NCBI GenBank assembly: GCA_963732845.1
Contig: CAVTBE010000018.1
Location: forward strand, 1-64,000
Origin: CAVSRC01 sp963732845
GTDB lineage: Bacteria; Pseudomonadota; Alphaproteobacteria; Rhizobiales; Kaistiaceae
Direction of reading: 5' to 3'
DNA: 64,000 nucleotides
Positions 32,481-41,838 of this stretch are shown here, in pieces (position 1 is the stretch's first letter; each line of letters opens with the position of its first letter). A program made the translations under genes and the position numbers. The notes under the pieces are model-generated. The model was not told where the DNA came from. It ran no database searches and saw only the letters and a list, made by a program, of their open reading frames with translations.

Positions 32481-33886
32481 CTCGCCGCCTTCAGGTCGGC
32501 GTCCGCCGGCTTCTCCTCGAGCGCACCGAGGAAGGCGGCCGCCCAGGCCGAGACGTCGTTCTTCATCAGTCGGTCGAACATGTCGCGCCAGCGCGCCACG
32601 CGGTCCTCGCGCGGCATGGAGATGGCGCGGGCAATCGCATTGCCGGTGCTGTCGAGATCGTAAGGATTGACGATCAGCGCACCGGACAGCTCCGCCGCCG
32701 CGCCGGCGAAGCGCGACAGCACCAGCACGCCGGGGTCGTCGCCGTCCTGTGCGGCGACGAATTCCTTGGCCACCAGATTCATGCCGTCGCGCAGCGGCGT
32801 CACCAGCCCGACATCGCTCATGCGGTAGAGGCCGGCCAGTGTCGGCCGCTTGATCGTGCGGTTGATGTAGCGGATCGGCGTCCAGTCGAGATGGCCGAAG
32901 GCGCCGTTGATGCGGCCGGCGGTGCCGGCGACCTCGGCCTGCATGGTGGCGTATTCGGGAACGTCGGAGCGCGACTTCGGGGTGATCTGCAGATAGGTCA
33001 CCTTGTTGTGGTAGGCGGGATTGTTCTGCAGGAAGCGCTCATAGGCGAGCATGCGCTGGTCGATGCCCTTGGAATAGTCAAGGCGGTCGACGCCGATGAC
33101 CAGATACCGGTCGCGCAGACTGCTGACCATGCGCTTGACCAGCGTATTGCTGCCGGAACTGCGGGCGGCTTCGGCAAACTCCTTGGTTTCGATGCCGATC
33201 GGGAAGGCGCCGACGGAGAAGGCGCGCGACCCGGCCTCGAAACGGCCGGGCGCCGTCTCCTTCGCCAGGTTCTCACGCTTGAGGCAGAGGGCGAAATTCT
33301 CCGCGTCCCATTCGGTCTGGAAACCGATCAGGTCGTAGGCGGTGAAAGCCTCCAGCAGGCGGTAATGCGCCGGCATGGCGTACCACACGTCGGGCGGCGG
33401 CCAGGGAATATGCAGGAAGAAGCCGATGCGGTTCTTGATGCCGCGGGCGCGCAATTCGGCGGCAAGCGGGATCAGGTGATAGTCCTGCACCCAGATCGTG
33501 TCGTCGGGCTCGAGCCGCTCGGCCAGCACCTTGGCGAAGAAGGCATTGACGCGGAGATAGCCCGACAGGTCCTGGCGGTCGAAATCGGCAAGGTCGAGCC
33601 GGTAGTGCAGCAGCGGCCACAGCGCGCGGTTGGCGAAGCCGTTGTAGTATTCGTCGAGATCGCGCCGCGTCAGGTCGACGAGGGCAAACAGCGTATTGCC
33701 TTCTTCACGAAAATGAACCTTGACCCTTTCGGGTTCGTCTTCCTCGGCCGTCTGCCCCGACCAGCCGAGCCACAAGCCGCCGCGCTGACGCAGCACCACC
33801 TTCAGGGCCACTGCCAGACCGCCCGCCTCGGCTCCCGATCCTCCGGGCGGCGGCACGCGGTTTGAAATCACGACAAGACGGCTCAT
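32477..33886 (-). CDS. otsA: Trehalose-6-phosphate synthase (GT20)
   Basis: The 469-residue enzyme joins UDP-glucose and glucose-6-phosphate. Family signatures: VVISNRVPPP, GLWLGWSGQ, WPLLHYRLDL, the central VQDYHLIPLAAELR and FFLHIPWPPPD, VDRLDYSKGIDQRMLAYERFL, and the nucleotide-sugar site LRDGMNLVAKEFVAAQ. ATG 33886 is chosen by homology to MSRLVVISNRV. otsB lies upstream on the same strand. Trehalose serves osmotic and desiccation tolerance. Confidence 0.95.
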   Translation of the reverse strand: MSRLVVISNRVPPPGGSGAEAGGLAVALKVVLRQRGGLWLGWSGQTAEEDEPERVKVHFREEGNTLFALVDLTRRDLDEYYNGFANRALWPLLHYRLDLADFDRQDLSGYLRVNAFFAKVLAERLEPDDTIWVQDYHLIPLAAELRARGIKNRIGFFLHIPWPPPDVWYAMPAHYRLLEAFTAYDLIGFQTEWDAENFALCLKRENLAKETAPGRFEAGSRAFSVGAFPIGIETKEFAEAARSSGSNTLVKRMVSSLRDRYLVIGVDRLDYSKGIDQRMLAYERFLQNNPAYHNKVTYLQITPKSRSDVPEYATMQAEVAGTAGRINGAFGHLDWTPIRYINRTIKRPTLAGLYRMSDVGLVTPLRDGMNLVAKEFVAAQDGDDPGVLVLSRFAGAAAELSGALIVNPYDLDSTGNAIARAISMPREDRVARWRDMFDRLMKNDVSAWAAAFLGALEEKPADADLKAAS

Positions 33887-34098
33887 TTCGTCACCGAGGC
33901 GCTTGTGCAGATCGTCGTCGTGGCTTGTGTGAAGATATCCGTGTCTCCCCCGCTTCCGATACGCCGCCGGCACGCACGCAGAATAGCAGCGCGCGACACG
34001 GCTTACAGCTCAGCCGACAGCCTGCTGCCGGGGCTCTTTGGAACGCGCACAGCCAGCGCACCTACGCGCACCGGCCGCCAAAACGCCGATTGTCCCTT

Positions 34099-34842
34099 TC
34101 ATTTGGGGTCTCCGGCGAGGTTTGACAACCACGCGCGCACCGACAGTGTGTCGGCGAGACCAACCGTTGCCGCCGTTTCGCGGTCGTCGGCACCGACGCG
34201 AACCGCCAGACCGCCCATCCCGGTGGCGATGCGGAACATGTGCTCGTCGGTAAGATCGTCGCCGACGGCGAGCGGCCGGCGCCCGGCAAAGGGCGGCCCT
34301 GCCATGAAGCGGGTGAGCGCGGCACCCTTGTCGGCGCCGGCGACATGCACCTCGACCATCATCTTGCCGGGCTGCACGGCAAGCCGGGGATCGCCGGCGA
34401 CGGAGGCGCGGACGGCGGCCTCGACCTCGTCGCCGAGATCGGGCCGGGCGCGGAAGTGAATGGTGGTCGAGACGCTCTTTTCCTCGACGAGCAGTTGGGG
34501 ATGGCGCGCGACGAGCTCGGCCATGCGCCGGCGAACTGCCGCGAGGTCGACGCCGGTGAGCGCCTCCTCGTGACCGTCGGCAAAGCGCATCTCGGCACCA
34601 TGAATGCCGGCGGACGGCAGCCGGGCCGGCGCCAGGAAGCGGTCGAGCGATGCCATCGGGCGGCCAGAGACCAGCGCAAGCGCGCCGTCGGCGCGTGAGG
34701 CCAGGCGCGTCAGCATGTCGGCAAGTCCGGGCGGGATGACGACGGCTTCCGGCGTCGGGGCGATGTCGATCAGCGTGCCGTCGAAATCGAGGAAGAAGGC
34801 CCAGCCATCGGGAGAGGCGGGAAGTTCGCTGGCGAGACTCAT
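34099..34842 (-). CDS. otsB: Trehalose-6-phosphate phosphatase
   Basis: The 247-residue HAD-family enzyme releases trehalose. HAD motif I FFLDFDGTLIDIAP is near residues 16-29, LVSGRPMASLDRFL is motif II, the Lys of GADKGAALTRF motif III, and AVGDDLTDEHMF is motif IV. otsA follows 212 bases downstream, a wider gap than in tight otsBA operons, so otsA may have its own promoter there. Confidence 0.93.
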   Translation of the reverse strand: MSLASELPASPDGWAFFLDFDGTLIDIAPTPEAVVIPPGLADMLTRLASRADGALALVSGRPMASLDRFLAPARLPSAGIHGAEMRFADGHEEALTGVDLAAVRRRMAELVARHPQLLVEEKSVSTTIHFRARPDLGDEVEAAVRASVAGDPRLAVQPGKMMVEVHVAGADKGAALTRFMAGPPFAGRRPLAVGDDLTDEHMFRIATGMGGLAVRVGADDRETAATVGLADTLSVRAWLSNLAGDPK

Positions 34843-35192
34843 GCGGTGATTAGAACCCGTGCGGTCGAGAAGCGAAAGCCCGGCACGGGCCTTCGTGGCA
34901 CGCGAGAATAGCAATCGCTGCTTAACCATCACATGACATGGCGCCAATTCGTGCAAGCGCCGGCCGTGCATGCAAGCGCTTGAAAATCCCTGTCGAATCT
35001 GACGAGGAATCGACCGGCTTAACCCCTCGTTGTGCATGTCGCTTCGGCATTAGGGCACCAATTGCCCAAGCCGACGGCAGGTCGCGGCAGCCCGACCGCG
35101 TGGGGTCTATCCGGACTGATTCAACCGCTTATCGGCTCTTAACGCTCCGGCCGTTACGACTGGTGCAGATGACCTTGGACAGGGGCAATCCA
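34843..35192. other. Divergent intergenic region between otsB and the GGDEF-EAL gene
   Basis: No gene is visible. The stretch must hold the promoters of otsB (minus) and of the GGDEF-EAL gene (plus). A short palindromic patch, GCATGCAAGCGCTTG, is near 34969-34983. I see no clear terminator or riboswitch. Confidence 0.4.
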
Positions 35193-37274
35193 ATGACGGG
35201 CGGTGACAGCGAAACGGACGCAACGAACGCCAGCACGGTGCGCAATGCGCAGGCGGCGGAGCGGCGCCTGCGTGAAGCGATCGACATTCTTCCGGAAGGC
35301 ATCGTCTTCCTCGATCGCGAGGGGCGTTACATTCTCTGGAACCAGCAATATGCCGACATCTACAAGCGCAGCGCCGACCTCTTCGAAGTCGGCATCAAGC
35401 TGGAGGACACGCTGCGCATCGGCGTGGCGCGCGGCGACTATCCGGCTTCCTGCGGCTGCGAGGAAGCGTGGATCGCCGAGCGGCTGGAGCGCATGTTCAA
35501 TCCCGGCCCGCCGCACGAGCAGGTGCTCTCCGACGGGCGGGTGGTGCTGATCGAGGAGCGCAAGACCAGCGACGGCGGCATCATCGGCCTGCGCGTCGAC
35601 ATCACCGAGATGAAACAGCGCGAGGCCTCGTTCCGCCTGCTGTTCGATTCGAACCCGGTGCCCATGTTCGTCTGCGCCATCGACGGAGAGCGCATCCTGG
35701 CGGCCAACGACGCGGCGGTCGCCCATTACGGCTACGACCGCGCCACGCTGGTCGAGGGAACCCTGGCGCGCATCCACGACCCGTCCGAATCCTACGCGAT
35801 CGCCGACATCGCCAACGCCCCGGAAGACCGGCAGGCCGGCCGCACCTGGCGGCACCGCAAGGCCGATGGCAGCGTGATCGACGTGGCGCTCTTCGCCGGC
35901 CGCCTGGCTTACGAAGGCGTGCCGGCGGTGCTGATGGCGGCGATCGACATCACCGAGCGCAAGCAGGCCGAGGCGCGTATCACCTTCATGGCGCATCACG
36001 ACGCGCTGACCGAGCTGCCCAACCGGCTGCTGTTGCACGAGCGCATGGAAGAGATGCTGTCGCGGCTGAAGCGCCACGGCACCGGCCTCGCCGTCCACTG
36101 CATCGACATCGACAACTTCAAGACGGTCAACGACACGCTCGGCCACCCGGTCGGCGACCAGCTGCTGCAGGCGATCGCCGGGCGGCTGCGCGACGCACTC
36201 CGCCACGAGGATCTCGTGGCGCGGCTCGGCGGCGACGAATTCGCCATCCTGCAGACCGACATTGCGCAGACATCGGAAGTCGCCAGCCTGGCTGCCCGCA
36301 TCTTGGGCGTGCTCAGCGAGCCCTTCGATCTCGACGGCCATACCGTCACGGCGGGGGCCAGCATCGGCATCGCCATCGCCCCCGGCGACGACGACCAGGC
36401 GGACCAGCTCCTCAAGAACGCCGACATGGCGCTCTACCGGGCCAAGGGCGAGGGCAAGGGCACGTTCCGCTTCTTCGAGGCGGAGATGGACGCGCACGCC
36501 CGCAACCAGCGGCAGCTGGAGATCGATCTGCGCGCCGCGCTGCGCGCGGGTGGCCTGCAGGTGCACTACCAGCCGCTCATCCGGCTGGCCACCGGCGCCA
36601 CCACCGGCTGCGAGGCGCTGCTGCGCTGGCGCCATCCGACCCGCGGCATGGTGCCGCCGGCGGAATTCGTCGCCATCGCCGAGGAAACCGGTCTCATCGG
36701 TCCGCTCGGCGCCTTCGTGCTGCGGCAGGCCTGCGCCGACGCCGCGCGCTGGCCGGAGCCGATCAAGGTGGCGGTCAACCTGTCGCCACTGCAGTTCCGC
36801 AGCGGCAACCTGCTGCAGGTCGTTGCCGACGCGCTCGAGGAATCGGGGCTGGCGTCGAACCGGCTGGAGCTGGAGATCACCGAGACGCTGCTGCTCGACA
36901 AGTCCGGCGTGGTGCTGGCGACGCTGCATGCGCTGAGGGCGCTCGGCATCCACATCTCCATGGACGATTTCGGCACCGGCTATTCCTCGCTCAGCTACCT
37001 GCGCTCCTTCCCTTTCGACAAGATCAAGATCGACCGTTCCTTCATCCGCGACATGGGCGCCAATACCGACTCGCAGGCGATCGTCAGGGCGATCATCGGG
37101 CTCGGCGCGGCGCTCGGCATCACCATCACGGCGGAGGGCATCGAGACCGTCAGCGACATGGAACGGCTGCGGGAGGAAGGCTGCGACGAGGGCCAGGGCT
37201 ACCTGTTCTCCAAGGCACGACCGAACGCCGAGATCGTCGCGTGCCTCATGCCGGAGACGCGGGAGGTGGCCTGA
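35193..37274 (+). CDS. PAS-PAS-GGDEF-EAL cyclic-di-GMP signalling protein
   Basis: From ATG 35193 (behind AGGGG) the product is about 693 residues; ATG 35169 adds eight. Two PAS domains (ILPEGIVFLDREGRYILWN, and LLFDSNPVPMFVCAIDGERIL ending DITERKQAEA) precede a GGDEF domain (TELPNRLLLHERM; intact RLGGDEFAI) and an EAL domain (GCEALLRWRHP; MDDFGTGYSSLSYL; ITAEGIET). Both active-site motifs look intact, so synthesis and hydrolysis of cyclic-di-GMP are possible, with PAS input. No membrane segments are seen. It stands alone. Confidence 0.9.
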   Translation: MTGGDSETDATNASTVRNAQAAERRLREAIDILPEGIVFLDREGRYILWNQQYADIYKRSADLFEVGIKLEDTLRIGVARGDYPASCGCEEAWIAERLERMFNPGPPHEQVLSDGRVVLIEERKTSDGGIIGLRVDITEMKQREASFRLLFDSNPVPMFVCAIDGERILAANDAAVAHYGYDRATLVEGTLARIHDPSESYAIADIANAPEDRQAGRTWRHRKADGSVIDVALFAGRLAYEGVPAVLMAAIDITERKQAEARITFMAHHDALTELPNRLLLHERMEEMLSRLKRHGTGLAVHCIDIDNFKTVNDTLGHPVGDQLLQAIAGRLRDALRHEDLVARLGGDEFAILQTDIAQTSEVASLAARILGVLSEPFDLDGHTVTAGASIGIAIAPGDDDQADQLLKNADMALYRAKGEGKGTFRFFEAEMDAHARNQRQLEIDLRAALRAGGLQVHYQPLIRLATGATTGCEALLRWRHPTRGMVPPAEFVAIAEETGLIGPLGAFVLRQACADAARWPEPIKVAVNLSPLQFRSGNLLQVVADALEESGLASNRLELEITETLLLDKSGVVLATLHALRALGIHISMDDFGTGYSSLSYLRSFPFDKIKIDRSFIRDMGANTDSQAIVRAIIGLGAALGITITAEGIETVSDMERLREEGCDEGQGYLFSKARPNAEIVACLMPETREVA

Positions 37275-37327
37275 GGCGCGGCATCGCTCAAGGGCTGGGC
37301 GACCCTGCTGGGGCGCTCCCAAAAAGT

Positions 37328-39016
37328 CTATTTCGAGATTCGTAGCTCGGACAGCTCGGTGCCGATCTGCTGGAAGGTCGTCACGATCTGGTTGGCGTTG
37401 GTCAGCAGGAAGAACTTGTCGGAGTCGCTGGCGCAGTTCTGCAGCAGCGTCGAGGTCGGATCGCCGCCGGTGTTCACCTGGACAGTGTAGATGATGATAC
37501 CGGCGTCCTTGATGTTCTTGCAGGTGCCGGTGACCGGGCTGCCGCTCTTGTACATGCGGTTGTCGATCTTGGCGATGGTGCTTGCCGACTGGTTCGGAAA
37601 GCCGGTACCGTCCCAGCGGTTCTGCGTGTTGAGGCCGTCGGTGAGCAGGATGATGATCTGCTTGTACACCTTGCTGGGATCCATCGCCGGTATCGTGAAG
37701 GGCGACGCGGTCAGCGACTGCCAGGCCCACTGCAGACTGATCCCCTGGTTGGTGGAGCCGTTCGGGCTCATGGCGTCGACCTTGCTGTTGAGCGCCGTCC
37801 AGTCGTAGCTCAAGCCCACCAACTGCGTCGGGCAGGCGGAGTATTGCTGCGCCGGGAACAAGGTCGACGCGTCGGTGGTCGACGGCGCGGTGTTGAGCTG
37901 ATCGTAGTTTTGGTCGCGGTCCATGACGCAGCCGTTCCAGGTGCTGTGGGCGTTCGGCACCCACGGGTGTTCGTAATAGCCGCTGATTGTCTTGCAGGTC
38001 TTGCTGCTGTTGCGGCCCGAGCAGGAACAGTTGTCGTACCCGTTGCAACTGCAGGAGCTTCCGGTGCAGCTGTACGTCGTGCTGGTGTAGCAGCCGTTGT
38101 AGTAGATGCCGTTCTTGAGGGCCGAGATGTTGCCAGAGTCGATGCTCGGGCAGATATAGCCCTTGTAGGTCCCGGAGTTCGGAACGGACGAAGCCGTCTG
38201 GGCACCGCTTGCCGTTGCCGGCCGGTCTGTGCAGGTGAAACCGTAGGTCGGAGTGCCGGACCAGTTGGTCGGGAAGGGACACGCGGAGCCGGGACCGATC
38301 TGGGCCCAGTTGCCCGGCTTGCTGAACGACGGTTCGGCTCCCCAATCGGTCCAGTCTACCCACGTTGTGTTGTAGTTGCTCGATCCGGCGTTGACGTCCC
38401 GGACGAACGGGATGATCGACACATAGACGTCGCCATTGACCGAGGCGGCGCCCCTGAGTTGCGTCAGCAGGTTGTGGGTGGCGGTCTTGAGCGCCGTCAT
38501 CTTGCCGTAGTCCTGCATCGACCCGGTGTTGTCGAGGGCCAGCGCGACGCGCAGCTTGGCTTCGCCCCAGATCGTCGTCGAGGAACTCCCGATCGGCACG
38601 TTCTTGGTTCCAATGATGCCCATAAAGTCGGTCGGCAGGCTGCCGGATGCGGAGATCGTCACCGACGGGCCGGTCACCGTGTAGGACGCGTTCAAGGTCA
38701 GGCCCTGCAGTTCGCTGTTCTGGAAGTTGGCGGCGAAATAGTCCTCGGCAAACTTCTGGATCTGCGCCTGCGTCATGGTCGACAGGTCGGACCGGCGGGA
38801 GAGCGCGAGAGAGGCCGCATCGAGGGCGTCCTGCATTTCTGTGCTGGTCTGGGCGGCGCGCGTGTAGTCGACCGCCACGCCCATCGCGGCGATCACGGGA
38901 ATCAAGGCAATGGCGAAGATTACGGCGACGTTGCCGCTGCGCGACGCTGCGAAACGGGGGAGTACGGAAGCCAGAAATCGGACGAGTGGGCGGACGACCG
39001 CCGCGCGTGTAGACAT
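37328..39016 (-). CDS. TadG-like pilus assembly protein with VWA domain and Cys-rich insert
   Basis: The ~562-residue protein starts with a TadE/G-type transmembrane segment (SRSGNVAVIFAIALIPVIAA), residues ~25-50. A von Willebrand A domain follows, with the metal site LALDNTGSMQDYGKM and the later ILLTDGLNTQNRW. Inside the VWA region (residues ~240-340) is an insert with about ten cysteines, including YSCTGSSCSCNGYDNCSCSG, probably disulfide-bonded outside the membrane. TadG proteins usually act in Flp/Tad pilus formation or surface adhesion, but no other tad gene is nearby. GGAGGG precedes the GTG/ATG start region; I chose ATG 39016. Confidence 0.85.
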   Translation of the reverse strand: MSTRAAVVRPLVRFLASVLPRFAASRSGNVAVIFAIALIPVIAAMGVAVDYTRAAQTSTEMQDALDAASLALSRRSDLSTMTQAQIQKFAEDYFAANFQNSELQGLTLNASYTVTGPSVTISASGSLPTDFMGIIGTKNVPIGSSSTTIWGEAKLRVALALDNTGSMQDYGKMTALKTATHNLLTQLRGAASVNGDVYVSIIPFVRDVNAGSSNYNTTWVDWTDWGAEPSFSKPGNWAQIGPGSACPFPTNWSGTPTYGFTCTDRPATASGAQTASSVPNSGTYKGYICPSIDSGNISALKNGIYYNGCYTSTTYSCTGSSCSCNGYDNCSCSGRNSSKTCKTISGYYEHPWVPNAHSTWNGCVMDRDQNYDQLNTAPSTTDASTLFPAQQYSACPTQLVGLSYDWTALNSKVDAMSPNGSTNQGISLQWAWQSLTASPFTIPAMDPSKVYKQIIILLTDGLNTQNRWDGTGFPNQSASTIAKIDNRMYKSGSPVTGTCKNIKDAGIIIYTVQVNTGGDPTSTLLQNCASDSDKFFLLTNANQIVTTFQQIGTELSELRISK

Positions 39017-39022
39017 AGGCAC

Positions 39023-39330
39023 GGCACCCTCCAGAAGAGACTGCCGGCGCTATGATTCCTCTCGCCGGTCGAAATCATCATTAGTCTCGCCCGCTGAATA
39101 ATGTCTGAAAGAGATGCGTTGACTTGTCCGGAATTCGTCGGGCACTTCGGCGCTACCAAATTCCGCTGAGCCACACAGACCGTCAGCGACTGCGCGCTCT
39201 GGCGTTCGCGTTGCTGTCGTCGTGGGGCAGGTTCGCGGCGAATCTGGCCTTTAAGGGTCGATAAGTTTGGCCCCGGTGACGAATTCGTGCTGTCCGGCTC
39301 GGTTGGCCGGCGCCAGCCAGGGTCCGGACC
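39023..39330. other. Intergenic region upstream of the TadG-like gene
   Basis: About 308 bases separate lepA from the TadG-like gene. No open frame of quality is seen. It presumably contains the TadG-like gene's promoter. I found no strong hairpin or repeat. Confidence 0.4.
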
Positions 39331-41136
39331 CTAATCTTCCATCTTCAAGGCGGCGATGAAGGCTTCCTGCGGGATGTCGACCTTGCCGAACTGGCGCATG
39401 CGCTTCTTGCCCTCCTTCTGCTTCTCGAGGAGCTTGCGCTTGCGGGTGACGTCGCCGCCGTAGCACTTGGCCAGAACGTCCTTGCGCAGCGCGCGGATGG
39501 TCTCGCGGGCGATGATGCGCCCGCCGAGCGCCGCCTGGATGGGAATCTGGAACATGTGCTGCGGGATGAGGTCCTTGAGCTTCTCGCACATGGCGCGGCC
39601 GCGGCGCTCGGCGTTCGACCGGTGGACCATGACCGAGAGCGCATCGACCGGCTCGCCATTGACCAGGATCTGCATCTTGACCAGGTCGCCGGGGCGATAG
39701 TCGGTCAGGTGATAGTCGAAGGAAGCGTAGCCCTTCGACAGCGATTTCAGCCGGTCGTAGAAATCGAAGACCACCTCGTTGAGCGGCAGGTCGTACTGCA
39801 CCATGGCGCGCGAGCCGGCATAGGAGAGATCGACCTGGACGCCGCGGCGCTCCTGGCAGAGCTTGAGGATGGCGCCGAGATAATCGTCCGGCGTGAGGAT
39901 GGTGGCCCTCAGCCACGGCTCGGCAATCTCGGCGATGCGCACCGGGTCGGGCATGTCGGCCGGGTTGTGCAGCTCTTGTCTGCCGCCGTCGGTGAGCGCG
40001 ATGCGATAGACCACCGAAGGCGCCGTGGCGATGAGGTCGAGGTCGAACTCGCGCGTCAGCCGCTCCTGCACGATCTCGAGATGGAGGAGGCCGAGGAAGC
40101 CGCAGCGGAAGCCGAAGCCGAGCGCGGCCGAGGTCTCCATCTCGGAGGTGAAGGCGGCATCGTTGAGGCGCAGCTTGCCGATCGCCGCGCGCAGGTTCTC
40201 GAAATCCGCCGCATCGACCGGGAAAATGCCGCAGAAGACCACCGGGATCGCCGGGCGGAAGCCGGGCAACGGCGCCTCGGTCCGTCGCCGGTCCTCGGTG
40301 ATGGTGTCGCCCACCGCGGTATCGGCGACCTCCTTGATCGAACCGGTGAAGAAGCCGAGTTCGCCGGGTCCGAGCACGCCCCAGTCGACCAGCTTGGGGG
40401 TGAAGATGCCGACCGTGTCGACCTCGTGGACGGCGCCGGTGCGCATCATGCGGATCTTCATGCCCTTCTTCAGCCTGCCGTCGACGATGCGCACCAGAAC
40501 TACAACGCCGAGATAGGCGTCGTACCAGGAATCGACGAGCAGAGCCTTGAGCGGCGCCTCGGCGTCGCCCTCGGGCGGCGGCAGCTGGGTGACGATGGCT
40601 TCCAGCACCGCGTCGACACCCTCGCCGGTCTTGGCGGAAATCGGCAGCGCATGGGACGCATCGATGCCGATCACGTCCTCGATCTGCTGGCGGATCCGCT
40701 CCGGTTCGGCCGCCGGCAGGTCGACCTTGTTGAGGACAACGACGATCTCGTGGTCGTTCTCGATTGCCTGATAGACATTGGCGAGCGTCTGCGCCTCGAC
40801 GCCCTGGGAGGCATCGACGACCAGCAGCGAGCCCTCGCAGGCGGCGAGCGACCGGTTCACCTCGTAGGCGAAATCGACGTGGCCGGGCGTGTCGATGAGG
40901 TTGAGGACGTAGTCCATGCCGTCCTTGGCCCGGTAGTTGAGGCGAACGGTCTGCGCCTTGATGGTGATGCCGCGCTCGCGCTCGATATCCATGGAATCGA
41001 GCACCTGGGCCTTCATTTCGCGCTCGGCCAGCCCGCCGGTCATCTGGATGAGGCGGTCGGCGAGCGTCGACTTGCCATGGTCGATATGGGCGATGATGGC
41101 GAAGTTGCGGATATTGCTCTGCGGAGTGGCGGTCAT
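39331..41136 (-). CDS. lepA: Elongation factor 4 (LepA GTPase)
   Basis: The 601-residue translational GTPase acts on the ribosome, mainly under stress and during initiation. G-motifs are intact: IDHGKSTLADRL (G1), ERERGITIKAQT (G2), LIDTPGHVDFAYEV (G3) and LNKVDLPAAEP (G4). The LepA-specific C-terminal domain (DVTRKRKLLEKQKEGKKRM) ends the protein. ATG 41136 gives the usual length; a longer frame upstream is not supported. Confidence 0.97.
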   Translation of the reverse strand: MTATPQSNIRNFAIIAHIDHGKSTLADRLIQMTGGLAEREMKAQVLDSMDIERERGITIKAQTVRLNYRAKDGMDYVLNLIDTPGHVDFAYEVNRSLAACEGSLLVVDASQGVEAQTLANVYQAIENDHEIVVVLNKVDLPAAEPERIRQQIEDVIGIDASHALPISAKTGEGVDAVLEAIVTQLPPPEGDAEAPLKALLVDSWYDAYLGVVVLVRIVDGRLKKGMKIRMMRTGAVHEVDTVGIFTPKLVDWGVLGPGELGFFTGSIKEVADTAVGDTITEDRRRTEAPLPGFRPAIPVVFCGIFPVDAADFENLRAAIGKLRLNDAAFTSEMETSAALGFGFRCGFLGLLHLEIVQERLTREFDLDLIATAPSVVYRIALTDGGRQELHNPADMPDPVRIAEIAEPWLRATILTPDDYLGAILKLCQERRGVQVDLSYAGSRAMVQYDLPLNEVVFDFYDRLKSLSKGYASFDYHLTDYRPGDLVKMQILVNGEPVDALSVMVHRSNAERRGRAMCEKLKDLIPQHMFQIPIQAALGGRIIARETIRALRKDVLAKCYGGDVTRKRKLLEKQKEGKKRMRQFGKVDIPQEAFIAALKMED

Positions 41137-41275
41137 GGAGCGGGCTCTTAGCAGGAAGGGGCAAGCGCCGGAAGCCGCGAATCCGGCGTGAGCGGCCGGC
41201 AACCGGGCGGCGGCGCTTGTCATCTCACATGGGGGAGGATATTCGGCTGAAAAGGACCTTGCGCAAGCGCCAGCC

Positions 41276-41770
41276 ATGACCGCGATCATCCGCCCGGCCG
41301 CCGAAACCGATCTCAACGCGATTTTGGCGATCTACAACGACGCCGTCGCCAGGACGACGGCGATCTGGAACGACCAGCCGGTCGATCTCGCCAACCGGCG
41401 GGCCTGGTTCGCCGCCCGCACCGCCCAGGGCTTCCCGGTCCTGGTGGCAGAGGAGGATGCGCTCACCGTCGGCTACGGCAGCTTCGGCGACTTCCGCCCC
41501 TTCGACGGCTACCGCTTCACGGTCGAGCATTCGGTCTATGTGGCCGAGGGCGTGCGCCGGCGCGGCATCGCCTCGGCGCTGCTGGCTTCCCTGGAGGAGC
41601 GGGCGCGGACCATGGGCAAGCACGTCATGGTCGGCGGCATCGCGGCGGACAACGAAGCCTCGCTCAAGCTGCACGCGCGCCTCGGCTTCGTCGAGGTCGG
41701 GCGCATGCCGGAGGTCGGCTTCAAGTTCGACCGCTGGCTCGACCTGGTGCTGATGCAGAAGACGCTTTAG
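41276..41770 (+). CDS. GNAT N-acetyltransferase, phosphinothricin-acetyltransferase-like
   Basis: The 164-residue enzyme begins IIRPAAETDLNAILAIYND and shows the acetyl-CoA motif VAEGVRRRGIASALLASLEE and the C-terminal NEASLKLHARLGFVEVGRM. This order matches the PAT/YncA group that acetylates phosphinothricin, methionine sulfoximine or related amines. It lies divergently next to lepA. The natural substrate is unknown. Confidence 0.9.
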   Translation: MTAIIRPAAETDLNAILAIYNDAVARTTAIWNDQPVDLANRRAWFAARTAQGFPVLVAEEDALTVGYGSFGDFRPFDGYRFTVEHSVYVAEGVRRRGIASALLASLEERARTMGKHVMVGGIAADNEASLKLHARLGFVEVGRMPEVGFKFDRWLDLVLMQKTL

Positions 41771-41838
41771 GGACCGGTGCTTCCGCGATAACGCGGCGTC
41801 CAGCCCGGATGGAGCGCAGCGCAATCCCGCGGCGGCGG

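Noticed and set aside
35154..38363. 1069-residue minus-strand frame across the GGDEF-EAL and TadG-like genes
   Set aside because: It spans two real genes on different strands and has no recognisable domains; it arises from codon bias.
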